From JAVBJN01 sp031546985 (lineage in GTDB: Bacteria; Bacteroidota; Bacteroidia; Chitinophagales; Chitinophagaceae): a stretch of 64,000 bases of DNA. The stretch's first letter is position 1. Every line of letters begins with the position of its first letter. The notes beneath the pieces are model-generated. The model ran no database searches. It was not told where the DNA came from and saw only the letters and a program-made list of their open reading frames with translations. A program made the position numbers and the translations under genes. Shown in pieces: positions 24,399-33,149 of the stretch. Location: assembly GCA_031546985.1 (NCBI GenBank), contig JAVBJN010000040.1:74025-138024 (forward strand), in the 5' to 3' direction.

Positions 24399-25805
24399 AT
24401 GAAAAGATTTATCCTCATGACCATGTTTGCCTGTGCAGGCGCTACTTTCCTGTATGCACAGCAGCAAATGAATGCTGATTGGAAAGTAAAAAAGGAATTT
24501 GGTTTCTATAACGCCTCCAGTTTCTTCCCCGAAGTCTATGCAGCTCCCTCAGCGCTACAGAAAACAGCCCAGACCAATAAGCGTGTGGTGCAGTATATGC
24601 ATAAGGATTCATTAGGTGCCACCTTTGACCAAATAACGCTGAAGTATGTGGGCGGCAGGCCCTCTGCCTTTGATTGGAGCAATTATACGCTGAGTGTGGA
24701 AGGGCCGCAGGCGGGTACCCGCTTCGATACCTTATACCGGGAGAGTATAGCCGGCAGCCAAGTGCGGTACATTAACCAATACGACGCCTACGGTAATATT
24801 GTACAATGGACCTGCCAGTCTTACGATTCGGGCAGCGGGCAATACCTGGATATGGCCAAGGAAGCCTACAACTGGAATGCACAGCACCAGTTGCTGCAAA
24901 GAGAGTACTCTTCTGTTTTGGGTACTTCGTGGTTGTTGCAGAGCAGAACCCGTTTTTCTTACAACAGCAATGGTTTAAAAGTATCGGATACAAGCTACTG
25001 GTACTCCAGCTCGGTAAACCGCTGGAATGTAAACCAGTGCGCCGAATACCAGTATAATTCCGGAAACAAGCTGATAGCGGCCAAATTGTATACGCCTAAA
25101 ATAGCCGGTTCCTCATTGCTTGCGGTATCGCATATTGTACAAAATACTTTTGATGGTGCCGGTATGCTTAGCACTGCAGTGTATTTTCTGTTCGATACTG
25201 CAGCCAATGGTATGAAAGCAATGTACAAAGACTCCTTCGGTTACATTGGTTCTGCCAGTATCAAGTACCTGGAAGCGATGTACATGGATTCTGCCAAATG
25301 GAAAAAACGCGCTTACGAATACCGCTTCATCAACAGTTTTGAGCGGGCCGATAGTATAGACCAGTTTGGATGGGATAAAAACCTCTCTGCATGGAAAAAA
25401 GTATCGCGTACCCGTTATAGTTATGATGCCGATCATGACCTTGTAAAGTCTATTTACCTCTCTGCCGATCCGGTAGGTAATTTTATTATGGATAATACCG
25501 TGTATGAAGAGCAGTATCTGTATGAAACCTTCTCGCCCTCAACCGGCGTTAAGGAGCTGGATTCCTGGAAGGGCCAGGTGCAGGTGTACCCTAACCCTGC
25601 CACCGATAAAATACTCATCAACAACCGTACGCTGCACACGCTTACACTAAACCTTACCGATATTAAAGGCAGGTTGGTATACAGCGGCCAGGTGCAGGAG
25701 GGCAAAGGCCAGGTGTCTTTGCAAAACCTTAGCGAAGGCCTTTATTTTGTAACGGTATACGATACAGAGGGCCATTCTGAGACATTTAAGGTAATGAAGC
25801 TATAG
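24399..25805 (+). CDS. T9SS cargo protein with YD-like repeats
   Basis: The 468-residue protein has a signal peptide (MKRFILMTMFACAGATFLYAQ) and a C-terminal type IX sorting domain (VYPNPATDKILINN, then LSEGLYFVTVYD, about 392-468). The middle is built of repeating units with aromatic and N/G-turn patterns (RYINQYDAYGNIVQWT, RFSYNSNGLKVSD, EYQYNSGNKLIAAKLY, RYSYDADHDLVKS). These resemble the YD/RHS-like repeats seen in many surface proteins of this phylum, though each unit is short. No catalytic motif is seen. The 282-base region upstream holds the ispG terminator and no clear promoter consensus. Confidence 0.8.
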   Translation: MKRFILMTMFACAGATFLYAQQQMNADWKVKKEFGFYNASSFFPEVYAAPSALQKTAQTNKRVVQYMHKDSLGATFDQITLKYVGGRPSAFDWSNYTLSVEGPQAGTRFDTLYRESIAGSQVRYINQYDAYGNIVQWTCQSYDSGSGQYLDMAKEAYNWNAQHQLLQREYSSVLGTSWLLQSRTRFSYNSNGLKVSDTSYWYSSSVNRWNVNQCAEYQYNSGNKLIAAKLYTPKIAGSSLLAVSHIVQNTFDGAGMLSTAVYFLFDTAANGMKAMYKDSFGYIGSASIKYLEAMYMDSAKWKKRAYEYRFINSFERADSIDQFGWDKNLSAWKKVSRTRYSYDADHDLVKSIYLSADPVGNFIMDNTVYEEQYLYETFSPSTGVKELDSWKGQVQVYPNPATDKILINNRTLHTLTLNLTDIKGRLVYSGQVQEGKGQVSLQNLSEGLYFVTVYDTEGHSETFKVMKL

Positions 25806-25832
25806 TTTCTCTTATAGTGTTAAAGCCCAAAG

Positions 25833-25863
25833 AAATGGGGCCGGATGTTTTCCGGCCCCATTT
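25833..25863. terminator. Bidirectional terminator
   Basis: Perfect 13-bp stem AAATGGGGCCGGA/TCCGGCCCCATTT between the convergent T9SS and M13 peptidase genes. Confidence 0.88.
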
Positions 25864-25884
25864 TATATTTAGTTACTGGTAAGC

Positions 25885-27936
25885 TTACCAGATCCTTACC
25901 CTTTCTTCGGGTTTGATAAACATTTTGTCTTTCTCGGTTACTTTAAACGCATCGTAAAAAGCATCTACATCGCTGAACGGACCATTTACCCGGTATTTGG
26001 CCGGTGAGTGCACATCAGTCATCAGCTGCTGGGCCAGTTTCTCCTTACGGATATTGTACAGCCAGCCCAGGGCATAACCCAGAAAGAAACGCTGAGATGG
26101 GTTTAACCCATTGATGAGCTTGTTTTCTTTAAACTGAGTTGTTTGCTTAAAGGCATCGTAGCCAATGAGGATACCACCCAGATCGGCAATGTTCTCGCCC
26201 AGGGTAGCTTTACCATTGATACGCTGGGTATCTACCGGCATATAGCTGTTGAACTGTTTTACCATCACATCGGCCCTTTGCTTAAAGTTAGCCGCATCCG
26301 CAGGGGTCCACCACTCTTTCAGGTTGCCTTCTGCATCGTACTGGCGGCCCTCATCGTCAAAGCCGTGGGTAATTTCGTGGCCAATGGTGCTGGCTCCGGC
26401 ATAACCATATACCAGTGCATCGTCCAGCATATCGTCTTTGGTGCCGGGTACCATAAAGATGCCGGCTGGCAATACGATTTCGTTGTTAGACGGGTTGTAG
26501 TAGGCATTGTAGGTTTGTGGTGTCATATCCCACTCGGTACGGTCTACTGGTTTGCCCAGGCGGTTAAACTCATACTGGTGCCAGTACTCGTGGCTGTTCA
26601 TCGTGTTTTCTACCAGCGAGGTTCTCGATATTTTAAGATTGCTGAAATCTTTCCATTTGTCGGGGTAGCCCACTTTTTTGGAGATCTTAGACAGTTTGTA
26701 CAGCGCTTTTTGCTTGGTGCTATCGCTCATCCAGTCCAGCTGCTCAATACGGGTTTTATAAGCGCCACGCACTGCTTCTACCATATCGGAATAGCGTTTC
26801 TTGGTTTTCTCCGGGAAGAATTCTTTTACAAACAACTGACCCAGCAACTCGCCCATAGCATCTTCCTGCGCATCCAGCATGCGTTTCCAGCGGGGGCGCA
26901 TTTGCTCAGCACCGCTTAAAGCCTTGCCGTAGAAATTGAAATTCTCATTTACAAAATTGCTGCTCAGCTCGCCCGCGTAGCTGTGCAGAATATGCCAGCG
27001 CAGGTAAGTCTTCCAGGTGTCGAGTGGCTGGCTTTTGAGCAGACCGTTCAGCGCGGTGTAGTATTCTGGCTGGCCCACGATTACGCTGTCGGTTTTGGCG
27101 CCCAGGGTAGCCATTGCCGAACTCCAGTCTATATCGGCAGCCATCTTGTTGAGATTGGCGGTAGCCATTTTATTGTAGTTCTTGTACGGGTCGCGCAGGT
27201 CTTCCAGCTTGCGGGAGTGTTTGGCGAGTTCCGTTTCCAGTTGCATAATGCTTTGCGCCTGGGTTTGGGCAGCAGCCTCATCGGCACCGGCTAGTTTAAG
27301 CATGCTGGCAATGTGCAGCACATATTTTTCGCGAATGCCCTTGGTACGGGCATCGGTATTAAAGTAATAGTCGCGGTTGGGCAGGCCCAGTCCGCCCTGG
27401 TACAGGTACAATGCCATTACATCGCTGCGCTTGGCATCCTGCGTTACAAAATTGCTGAAGAAAGCAGAAACGCCTTTGCGTTGCAGCTCCAGTGCAAAAG
27501 TGAGCAGGGCTTTACTGTCGGTAATGCCATTGAGCTTATCAAGGGTGGGTTGCAGCGGCGACAGGCCGGCTTGTTCAATCTTGGTTGTATCCATAGCGCT
27601 AAACCAGAAGTCGCCGATTTTCTGATCGGTGGTGCCTTCGGCAGCTTTGGCTTCCATGGCCTTTTCGTTGATGCTGATCAGTTTCTTGTAAATATCTTCC
27701 TGCACCATTTTGCCAATACCCCAGCTGCTTTCTTCGGCCGGGATGGGGTTATTCTTAATCCAGGCGCCATTGGCGTATTCAAAGAAATCGTCCTGCGGAC
27801 GTACGGTAGTATCCATGTGCTCGATCAGTACATCCTTCTGGTTTTCAGGTTTGTCTGATGACGTATGGTCCTTGCTGTTGTTGCAGGCGCTTGCGATCAA
27901 TGCGGCACTTGCGGCTACAATCAGGTGTTTTTTCAT
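25885..27936 (-). CDS. M13 family zinc endopeptidase lipoprotein (PepO/neprilysin type)
   Basis: The 683-residue protein has a lipoprotein signal (MKKHLIVAASAALIASACNN, Cys after SA) and probably sits in the periplasm or on the outer membrane. M13 motifs are all present: the substrate-binding NENFNFYGKAL, the zinc motif H-E-I-T-H (IGHEITHGFDD), the third ligand region ENIADLGG, and the C-terminal VNGPFSDVDAFYDAF with the closing RVRIW. Family members cleave oligopeptides up to a few kilodaltons. The ATG at 27936 is chosen because it starts the leader and has a well-formed promoter 20 bases upstream. Confidence 0.93.
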   Translation of the reverse strand: MKKHLIVAASAALIASACNNSKDHTSSDKPENQKDVLIEHMDTTVRPQDDFFEYANGAWIKNNPIPAEESSWGIGKMVQEDIYKKLISINEKAMEAKAAEGTTDQKIGDFWFSAMDTTKIEQAGLSPLQPTLDKLNGITDSKALLTFALELQRKGVSAFFSNFVTQDAKRSDVMALYLYQGGLGLPNRDYYFNTDARTKGIREKYVLHIASMLKLAGADEAAAQTQAQSIMQLETELAKHSRKLEDLRDPYKNYNKMATANLNKMAADIDWSSAMATLGAKTDSVIVGQPEYYTALNGLLKSQPLDTWKTYLRWHILHSYAGELSSNFVNENFNFYGKALSGAEQMRPRWKRMLDAQEDAMGELLGQLFVKEFFPEKTKKRYSDMVEAVRGAYKTRIEQLDWMSDSTKQKALYKLSKISKKVGYPDKWKDFSNLKISRTSLVENTMNSHEYWHQYEFNRLGKPVDRTEWDMTPQTYNAYYNPSNNEIVLPAGIFMVPGTKDDMLDDALVYGYAGASTIGHEITHGFDDEGRQYDAEGNLKEWWTPADAANFKQRADVMVKQFNSYMPVDTQRINGKATLGENIADLGGILIGYDAFKQTTQFKENKLINGLNPSQRFFLGYALGWLYNIRKEKLAQQLMTDVHSPAKYRVNGPFSDVDAFYDAFKVTEKDKMFIKPEERVRIW

Positions 27937-27955
27937 GCATTGCAAAGTTTGAGTG

Positions 27956-27987
27956 CAAATGTAACTATTCCGCACGGCCTCCGGCAA
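27956..27987 (-). promoter_or_regulatory. Promoter of the M13 peptidase gene
   Basis: On the minus strand TTG (27987-27985), 21 bases, then TACATTTG (27963-27956). The leader would be very short, which fits the chosen start. Confidence 0.6.
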
Positions 27988-28151
27988 TGGTTATGATAAG
28001 CGGTAGCGGTGGGTATAATGTCAAATACTCTTTCAGGATGCTGAATACTCATTAGAAATTGTCAAATACTAAAGCAGCGCTTAAGTAGCAGTGGCGTACA
28101 GGTAATTTTACATCGAACCTATGGGAATCCAACCCCCAAAAATGTACTGCA

Positions 28152-29213
28152 ATGACTACGTTCTCTTTCCATTTTCTGGAGCACTTCCGGGAGCTCATCC
28201 GTAATATATTTCATAGCGAAACTCCTGAGCCCCGTTCGCAGCAGGCCGCATCGGCTATCGTTACAGAAACGGTACCGGAGCAGCAAGCGCCTGTAGAAAA
28301 AAATGCACCGGTTGTGCTGTCGCACATTAACCTGGAGCAGGTGCTTATGCCAACGGCTGTATTTGCTTTTGATCCCAAAGAAGGTGTGATGAATATTGTG
28401 ATGGCGCAGCCAGGCAGCAAGCAATTTGGCTTTAAGATTATGCTGAATGGCTTGAACGAGCCGGTACTGCAATCGGCCATCAATATAGTAGCGGGTTCTT
28501 TTGACGCGACGGAAATGACGGTAGAGCGTTTCCAGGCCCGCCTGGGTGGCAACCTGCTTTTTGCCTCCGGCAATCATATGCTCGAAGATGCATTGCTGCG
28601 CTCTCTCATGGTTCAATCTTACGAAAACGCATTCCTGCTCGAAACCGAATTTGAATTTCAGCTGCCAGTGTTGGCCAATGAAGAACCATCTGTTTTTGAC
28701 GATGTGTACATCCAGCATTATGAAGGCAGCTCGGTTATGTGTTGGAAGCTGGCCAATAATGATGAAGTAGACTACCTGGAGTTTCAATACAGTATGGATG
28801 GCAAGTCTTTTAAAACTGTGAGCCAGCTTAACCCCAGCCTGCTGTATGCAGAGCTGCCCCATAACCTGGGCTACTACCGATTGCTGGCCAATATGAAAGA
28901 TGAAAGTACCCGGTATTCGGAAGTATTGAACGCCAGTGGTGAGCAGGGTATCCTGGGCATTATAGCGGTGCCGCAGCCCATGCAAAGCGAACTGTTGGTT
29001 GGTTTTTCGCTTCAAACAGCCGGTGTGTTGGATATGAAACTGATTTTTCAGGACGGTAAAGTGATGGCCCGTAACCAGGCGTATATGGAAGTGGGTCCCG
29101 GCAAAGTGGTGTTCAATGCTATTGAAGACCTGCCCATGGGCAACTACCAGTTGCAGGTGCGCCATGGCGCCCACCTGTACATGAAAAGCGTATTTAAGTG
29201 TTGTGTGTGCTAG
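28152..29213 (+). CDS. Unknown protein with Fn3-like and T9SS-tail-like domains but no signal peptide
   Basis: The 353-residue product begins with an amphipathic segment (MTTFSFHFLEHFRELIRNIF), not a signal peptide. Residues ~60-170 are of no recognised family. Residues ~185-265 resemble the Fn3-like module common in T9SS proteins (VDYLEFQYSMDGKSFKTVSQ, then YYRLLANMKDESTRYSEVL). The last ~75 residues mirror a type IX sorting domain in strand order and spacing (IAVPQPMQSELLVGFSL ... LKLIFQDGKVMARNQ-like ... LPMGNYQLQVRHG), but the usual YPNP turn has become VPQP. The protein ends KCCVC. Without a leader it should stay in the cytoplasm unless exported by an unknown route. A strong terminator follows. 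Function unknown. Confidence 0.65.
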   Translation: MTTFSFHFLEHFRELIRNIFHSETPEPRSQQAASAIVTETVPEQQAPVEKNAPVVLSHINLEQVLMPTAVFAFDPKEGVMNIVMAQPGSKQFGFKIMLNGLNEPVLQSAINIVAGSFDATEMTVERFQARLGGNLLFASGNHMLEDALLRSLMVQSYENAFLLETEFEFQLPVLANEEPSVFDDVYIQHYEGSSVMCWKLANNDEVDYLEFQYSMDGKSFKTVSQLNPSLLYAELPHNLGYYRLLANMKDESTRYSEVLNASGEQGILGIIAVPQPMQSELLVGFSLQTAGVLDMKLIFQDGKVMARNQAYMEVGPGKVVFNAIEDLPMGNYQLQVRHGAHLYMKSVFKCCVC

Positions 29214-29251
29214 ATAGTCAGATATAAGGATTGTGGTGGTTCTTATACGTT

Positions 29252-29285
29252 CAACGGCCGGGTTTCCGGCCGTTGTTTTTTTTTT
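29252..29285 (+). terminator. Strong intrinsic terminator
   Basis: Perfect 10-bp stem CAACGGCCGG/CCGGCCGTTG with a GTTT loop, followed by ten T residues. Confidence 0.9.
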
Positions 29286-29377
29286 AAAAACTTTAAGGTG
29301 CGCAGCACCAGCCAGGTTTTTTAATAAAAATAATGCAGCAGGCTCTGCCAGGTCTTCAGATCATCTGGTTGACTGAT

Positions 29378-29907
29378 TTAATCCCTGGCCAGCAATTGTT
29401 TTTCGGTATCGGTAAGTTCGCCAATGCTGTAGGTGGTAATATTGTTGATGGTCATTTCGTCCAGCGCGGCTATCATATCCTCGTAAGTACTTTCATCGGC
29501 TGGTTTAATAAAGACATACAGTTTAAAACCTTTGGGAATAATACCGGCTTCCTGCTTGGCTTTCACCTCCTGTTTATACTGCTCCAATGCTTTGCGCAGG
29601 GCCTGCGGCTGTTGCAGGTTTAGCTTTACCGCAGTTTGGTTGGCTGCAGCATCTTCGGCAAACCCGGTGTAGTATACCGCCTGGTGCCCTTTGTGCAGCA
29701 TAAGGGTAAATACGGCTGAGGCCGGAATTTTAAGGTCAGGCTCCTCAGTATCCGGTTTTACCGGTGTGCTCAGTTCCATTGACTTTTGTTGTTGCAGGGT
29801 GGTGGTAAACATAAAAAGCTGATGAGAAGAAAAGCCAGGTCTACCATAGCGGTGAGGTCTACTTTAAGCGGGGCCCGCTTGCTGTTGTTTACGGTTAGTT
29901 CGCCCAT
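29378..29907 (-). pseudogene. ExbD/TolR-type biopolymer transport protein, frameshifted
   Basis: The gene starts at an ATG (29907) and reads MGELTVNNSKRAPLKVDLTA then MVDLAFLLISF, the conserved cytoplasmic start and single membrane helix of ExbD, with the essential aspartate in MVDLAF. The frame is then lost at a run of five T (complement of A5, 29813-29817) and stops after about 20 further residues. Reading with one extra T restores SFFMFTTTLQQQ, the canonical ExbD continuation, and the remaining 144 residues are an intact periplasmic domain (FIKPADESTYEDMIAALDEM). The gene is thus either recently inactivated, a single-base sequencing or assembly error, or rescued by slippage. ExbD works with ExbB and TonB to energise outer-membrane uptake; neither partner is adjacent. 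Confidence 0.85.
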
Positions 29908-30045
29908 AGTGGTGTGTATTTAATACTATGATGAAGGCTTAAACAGAATTCCATAAAACATTTGAAAAGTTGGCCCGGCCCACCCTAAAAAATAAATTTA
30001 TTGGTCTGGCCACATTTTCCATTTTAAAAAATAATGTTTTCGCCT

Positions 30046-30053
30046 TACCTTTG
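30046..30053 (+). promoter_or_regulatory. TAnnTTTG promoter box for carB
   Basis: TACCTTTG with TTT 20 bases upstream (30023-30025), ahead of both possible carB starts. Confidence 0.45.
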
Positions 30054-30156
30054 CCCGATTCTGCACGAAACGTCTTCCCCCACTCCTTAGTAGAATCACT
30101 CAAAATCAATGTTTTCCCGAGAGGGAGACGGATGGGGTGAAGCCAAAAGTATCGCT

Positions 30157-33003
30157 ATGCCTAAGGACAACTCCATAAAATCCGTACTCATTATTGGTTC
30201 AGGCCCCATCATTATTGGTCAGGCCTGCGAATTCGATTATTCCGGCTCACAGGCTGCACGCTCGCTGCGCGAAGAGGGAATCAAGGTAATCCTGATTAAC
30301 TCCAACCCGGCTACGATCATGACCGATCCGATCATGGCCGACAAAGTGTATCTGCTGCCTTTGACCGCAGAAAGTATCGAACAGATTCTTGAAGAAAACG
30401 ATATTGATGCTGTGCTGCCTACCATGGGCGGACAAACAGCCCTGAACCTGGCTAAAGAAGCCGAGGAACTGGGTTTGTGGGAGCGTTTTAACGTGCGCCT
30501 GATTGGGGTGGACATTAAAGCGATCGATAAAGCAGAAGATCGGGAACTTTTCCGTCAGTGGATGATCCAGATGGGTATTCCTGTGGCGCCGGCCAGAACG
30601 GCCAACTCTTTCCTGGAAGGTAAGGAGTTTGCCCAGGAGATCGGGTTTCCGCTGGTGATTCGCCCATCGTTTACCCTGGGTGGTACCGGTGGCGGTTTCG
30701 TACACGGTAAGCACGACCTGGACGCTGCCCTGCAACGTGGTTTGGAGGCATCTCCGATTCACGAAGTACTGGTAGAAAAAGCGGTATTGGGCTGGAAAGA
30801 ATTTGAGCTGGAGCTGCTGCGCGACTCCGCCGATAACGTAACCATCATCTGTACGGTAGAAAACGTGGATCCGATGGGTGTGCATACCGGCGACAGCATT
30901 ACCGTAGCCCCTGCCATGACGCTGAGCGATACCGCTTACCAGCACATGCGCGATACGGCTATTAGTATGATGCGCAACCTGGGCAACTTTGCCGGCGGTT
31001 GTAACGTACAGTTTGCCCTGAACCCGGCCAACGAGGAGATCATCGCTATCGAGATCAACCCGCGTGTGAGCCGCTCTTCTGCCCTGGCTTCCAAAGCTAC
31101 CGGTTACCCTATTGCAAAAATTGCCGCTAAACTGGCCATTGGTTATACCCTGGATGAACTGAGCAACCAGATCACCCAAACCACCTCTGCCTACTTTGAG
31201 CCTGCACTCGACTATGTGATCGTTAAAATGCCCCGCTGGAACTTCGATAAGTTCAAAGGTGCCGACGATACACTGGGCCTGCAGATGAAATCGGTAGGTG
31301 AAGTAATGTCTATCGGCCGCACATTCCCCGAAGCCTTGCAGAAAGCCTGCCAGAGCCTGGAGAACAACGCCATTGGCTTAGGTACCTACAACCGTACCCC
31401 AATGAAACCCGAAGACCTGCTGGAAAGTATGAAGCGCCCTACCTGGGATCGTATTTTCCGCATTAAAGATGCTATTCAGCAAGGTGTTTCTACCAAATCC
31501 ATTCACGAGCATACCCTTATCGACCGCTGGTTCCTGAACCAGATCCGGGATATCGTGGATATGGAAAATAAGCTGAAAACCTTTAAACATATTGACGAAC
31601 TGCCGCTGGATCTGCTGAGCGATGCCAAGAAAATGGGCTTCAGCGACGACCAACTGGCACTGTTTATAGGCGATTGTACCGATGAGGATGTTTACGAAAA
31701 ACGTAAAGCCGCTGGTATCGTACGCGCGTATAAAATGGTAGATACCTGCTCTGCAGAGTTTGAAGCCAAAACACCTTACTTCTACTCTACTTTTGAAGGC
31801 CGCGCACAGGAAGGCAATACGCTGACCAACGAAAGCATTCGCAGCGACCGTAAAAAAGTGATAGTACTGGGTTCGGGCCCCAACCGTATTGGTCAGGGTA
31901 TCGAATTTGACTACTGCTGCACACACGGTCTTATTGCGCTGAAAGAAAGCGGTTACGAAGCCATTATGGTAAACTGTAACCCCGAAACAGTAAGCACCGA
32001 TTTCGACATGGCCGATAAGTTATACTTTGAGCCGGTATATTGGGAGCACCTGTGGGAGATCATCGAGCACGAAAAACCAGAAGGTGTAATTGTGCAGCTG
32101 GGTGGCCAAACTGCCTTGAAGCTGTCGGAACGCCTGCATGCCAAAGGCATTAAGCTGATGGGTACCAGCTTCGACGATATGGATATTGCCGAAGACCGTG
32201 GCCGCTTCAGCGACCTGCTTAAAGAACTGAATATTCCTTATCCTAATTACGGAACTGCATTTAATACCGACGACGCCATTGAAGTGGCCAAAGAGGTAGG
32301 TTACCCGGTGCTGGTTCGCCCATCTTATGTATTGGGCGGTCAGCGCATGCGTATCGTAATCAACGAAGAAGAACTGGAGAAATCGGTGCTGAGCCTGCTC
32401 AAACACCTGCCAGGCAATAAAATCCTTATCGACCACTTCCTGGATCGTTGCCAGGAGGCCGAAGTAGATGCCATTTGCGATGGAGATGATGTGCACATCA
32501 TGGGTGTGATGGAGCATATTGAGCCTGCCGGTATCCACAGTGGCGATAGCCATGCTACCCTGCCAGCCTTTAACCTCGGCCCCATGGTAGTAGAGGAAAT
32601 GCGCGACTATGCCAAACGCATAGCCCGCCGCCTGAATATTAAAGGCCTCATCAACATACAGTTTGCCATTAAAGACAACAAAGTGTATGTGATTGAAGCC
32701 AACCCGCGCGCGAGCCGTACTACACCGTTTATCGCCAAAGCTTATGGCGTGCCTTACCTCAACATTGCAACCAAAGTAATGATTGGCGCCAATAAGCTGA
32801 AAGACTTTACCATTGAGCAAAAGCTCGAAGGTTATGCCATCAAGGAACCCGTTTTCTCCTTCAATAAATTCCCGAACGTGAATAAAGAGCTCGGTCCGGA
32901 AATGAAGAGTACAGGAGAGGCCATCCGCTTTATCAAATCGCTGAAAGATCCTTACTTCCGGCAGTTGTATAAAGAACGAAGCATGCACCTGAGCAACAAA
33001 TAA
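30157..33003 (+). CDS. carB: Carbamoyl-phosphate synthase large subunit, without MGS domain
   Basis: The 948-residue enzyme makes carbamoyl phosphate from bicarbonate, ATP and ammonia supplied by the small subunit, for pyrimidine and arginine synthesis. It has the duplicated ATP-grasp architecture: first half beginning KSVLIIGSGPIIIGQACEFD, second half beginning KKVIVLGSGPNRIGQGIEFD. Nucleotide- and metal-site motifs occur in both halves (IEINPRVSRSSALASKATGYP; VIEANPRASRTTPFIAKAYG). The chain ends soon after the second half (GEAIRFIKSLKDPYFRQLY), so the C-terminal MGS-like allosteric domain of the ~1070-residue enterobacterial enzyme is absent. I use the ATG at 30157 (MPKDNSIKSV); the upstream ATG at 30109 adds 16 residues unlike the family. 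carA is not adjacent. Confidence 0.95.
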   Translation: MPKDNSIKSVLIIGSGPIIIGQACEFDYSGSQAARSLREEGIKVILINSNPATIMTDPIMADKVYLLPLTAESIEQILEENDIDAVLPTMGGQTALNLAKEAEELGLWERFNVRLIGVDIKAIDKAEDRELFRQWMIQMGIPVAPARTANSFLEGKEFAQEIGFPLVIRPSFTLGGTGGGFVHGKHDLDAALQRGLEASPIHEVLVEKAVLGWKEFELELLRDSADNVTIICTVENVDPMGVHTGDSITVAPAMTLSDTAYQHMRDTAISMMRNLGNFAGGCNVQFALNPANEEIIAIEINPRVSRSSALASKATGYPIAKIAAKLAIGYTLDELSNQITQTTSAYFEPALDYVIVKMPRWNFDKFKGADDTLGLQMKSVGEVMSIGRTFPEALQKACQSLENNAIGLGTYNRTPMKPEDLLESMKRPTWDRIFRIKDAIQQGVSTKSIHEHTLIDRWFLNQIRDIVDMENKLKTFKHIDELPLDLLSDAKKMGFSDDQLALFIGDCTDEDVYEKRKAAGIVRAYKMVDTCSAEFEAKTPYFYSTFEGRAQEGNTLTNESIRSDRKKVIVLGSGPNRIGQGIEFDYCCTHGLIALKESGYEAIMVNCNPETVSTDFDMADKLYFEPVYWEHLWEIIEHEKPEGVIVQLGGQTALKLSERLHAKGIKLMGTSFDDMDIAEDRGRFSDLLKELNIPYPNYGTAFNTDDAIEVAKEVGYPVLVRPSYVLGGQRMRIVINEEELEKSVLSLLKHLPGNKILIDHFLDRCQEAEVDAICDGDDVHIMGVMEHIEPAGIHSGDSHATLPAFNLGPMVVEEMRDYAKRIARRLNIKGLINIQFAIKDNKVYVIEANPRASRTTPFIAKAYGVPYLNIATKVMIGANKLKDFTIEQKLEGYAIKEPVFSFNKFPNVNKELGPEMKSTGEAIRFIKSLKDPYFRQLYKERSMHLSNK

Positions 33004-33010
33004 TAATAAG

Positions 33011-33036
33011 ACCCCGCACCTTGCGGGGTTTTTTTA
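33011..33036 (+). terminator. Intrinsic terminator of carB
   Basis: 8-bp stem ACCCCGCA/TGCGGGGT followed by a run of T, 8 bases after the stop. Confidence 0.85.
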
Positions 33037-33149
33037 TGCTATTCCGCTAAACCCTCTACAACGATTTTGCCAGCGATAACAGTGCTTTTTTAGCCCTTAC
33101 GGCAAACATCATGATTGTTTTTATATCTTAAATCATATTTTTAAGCGTA

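Noticed and set aside
30247..32988. Long minus-strand frames opposite carB
   Set aside because: Shadows of a strongly biased, fully conserved gene.
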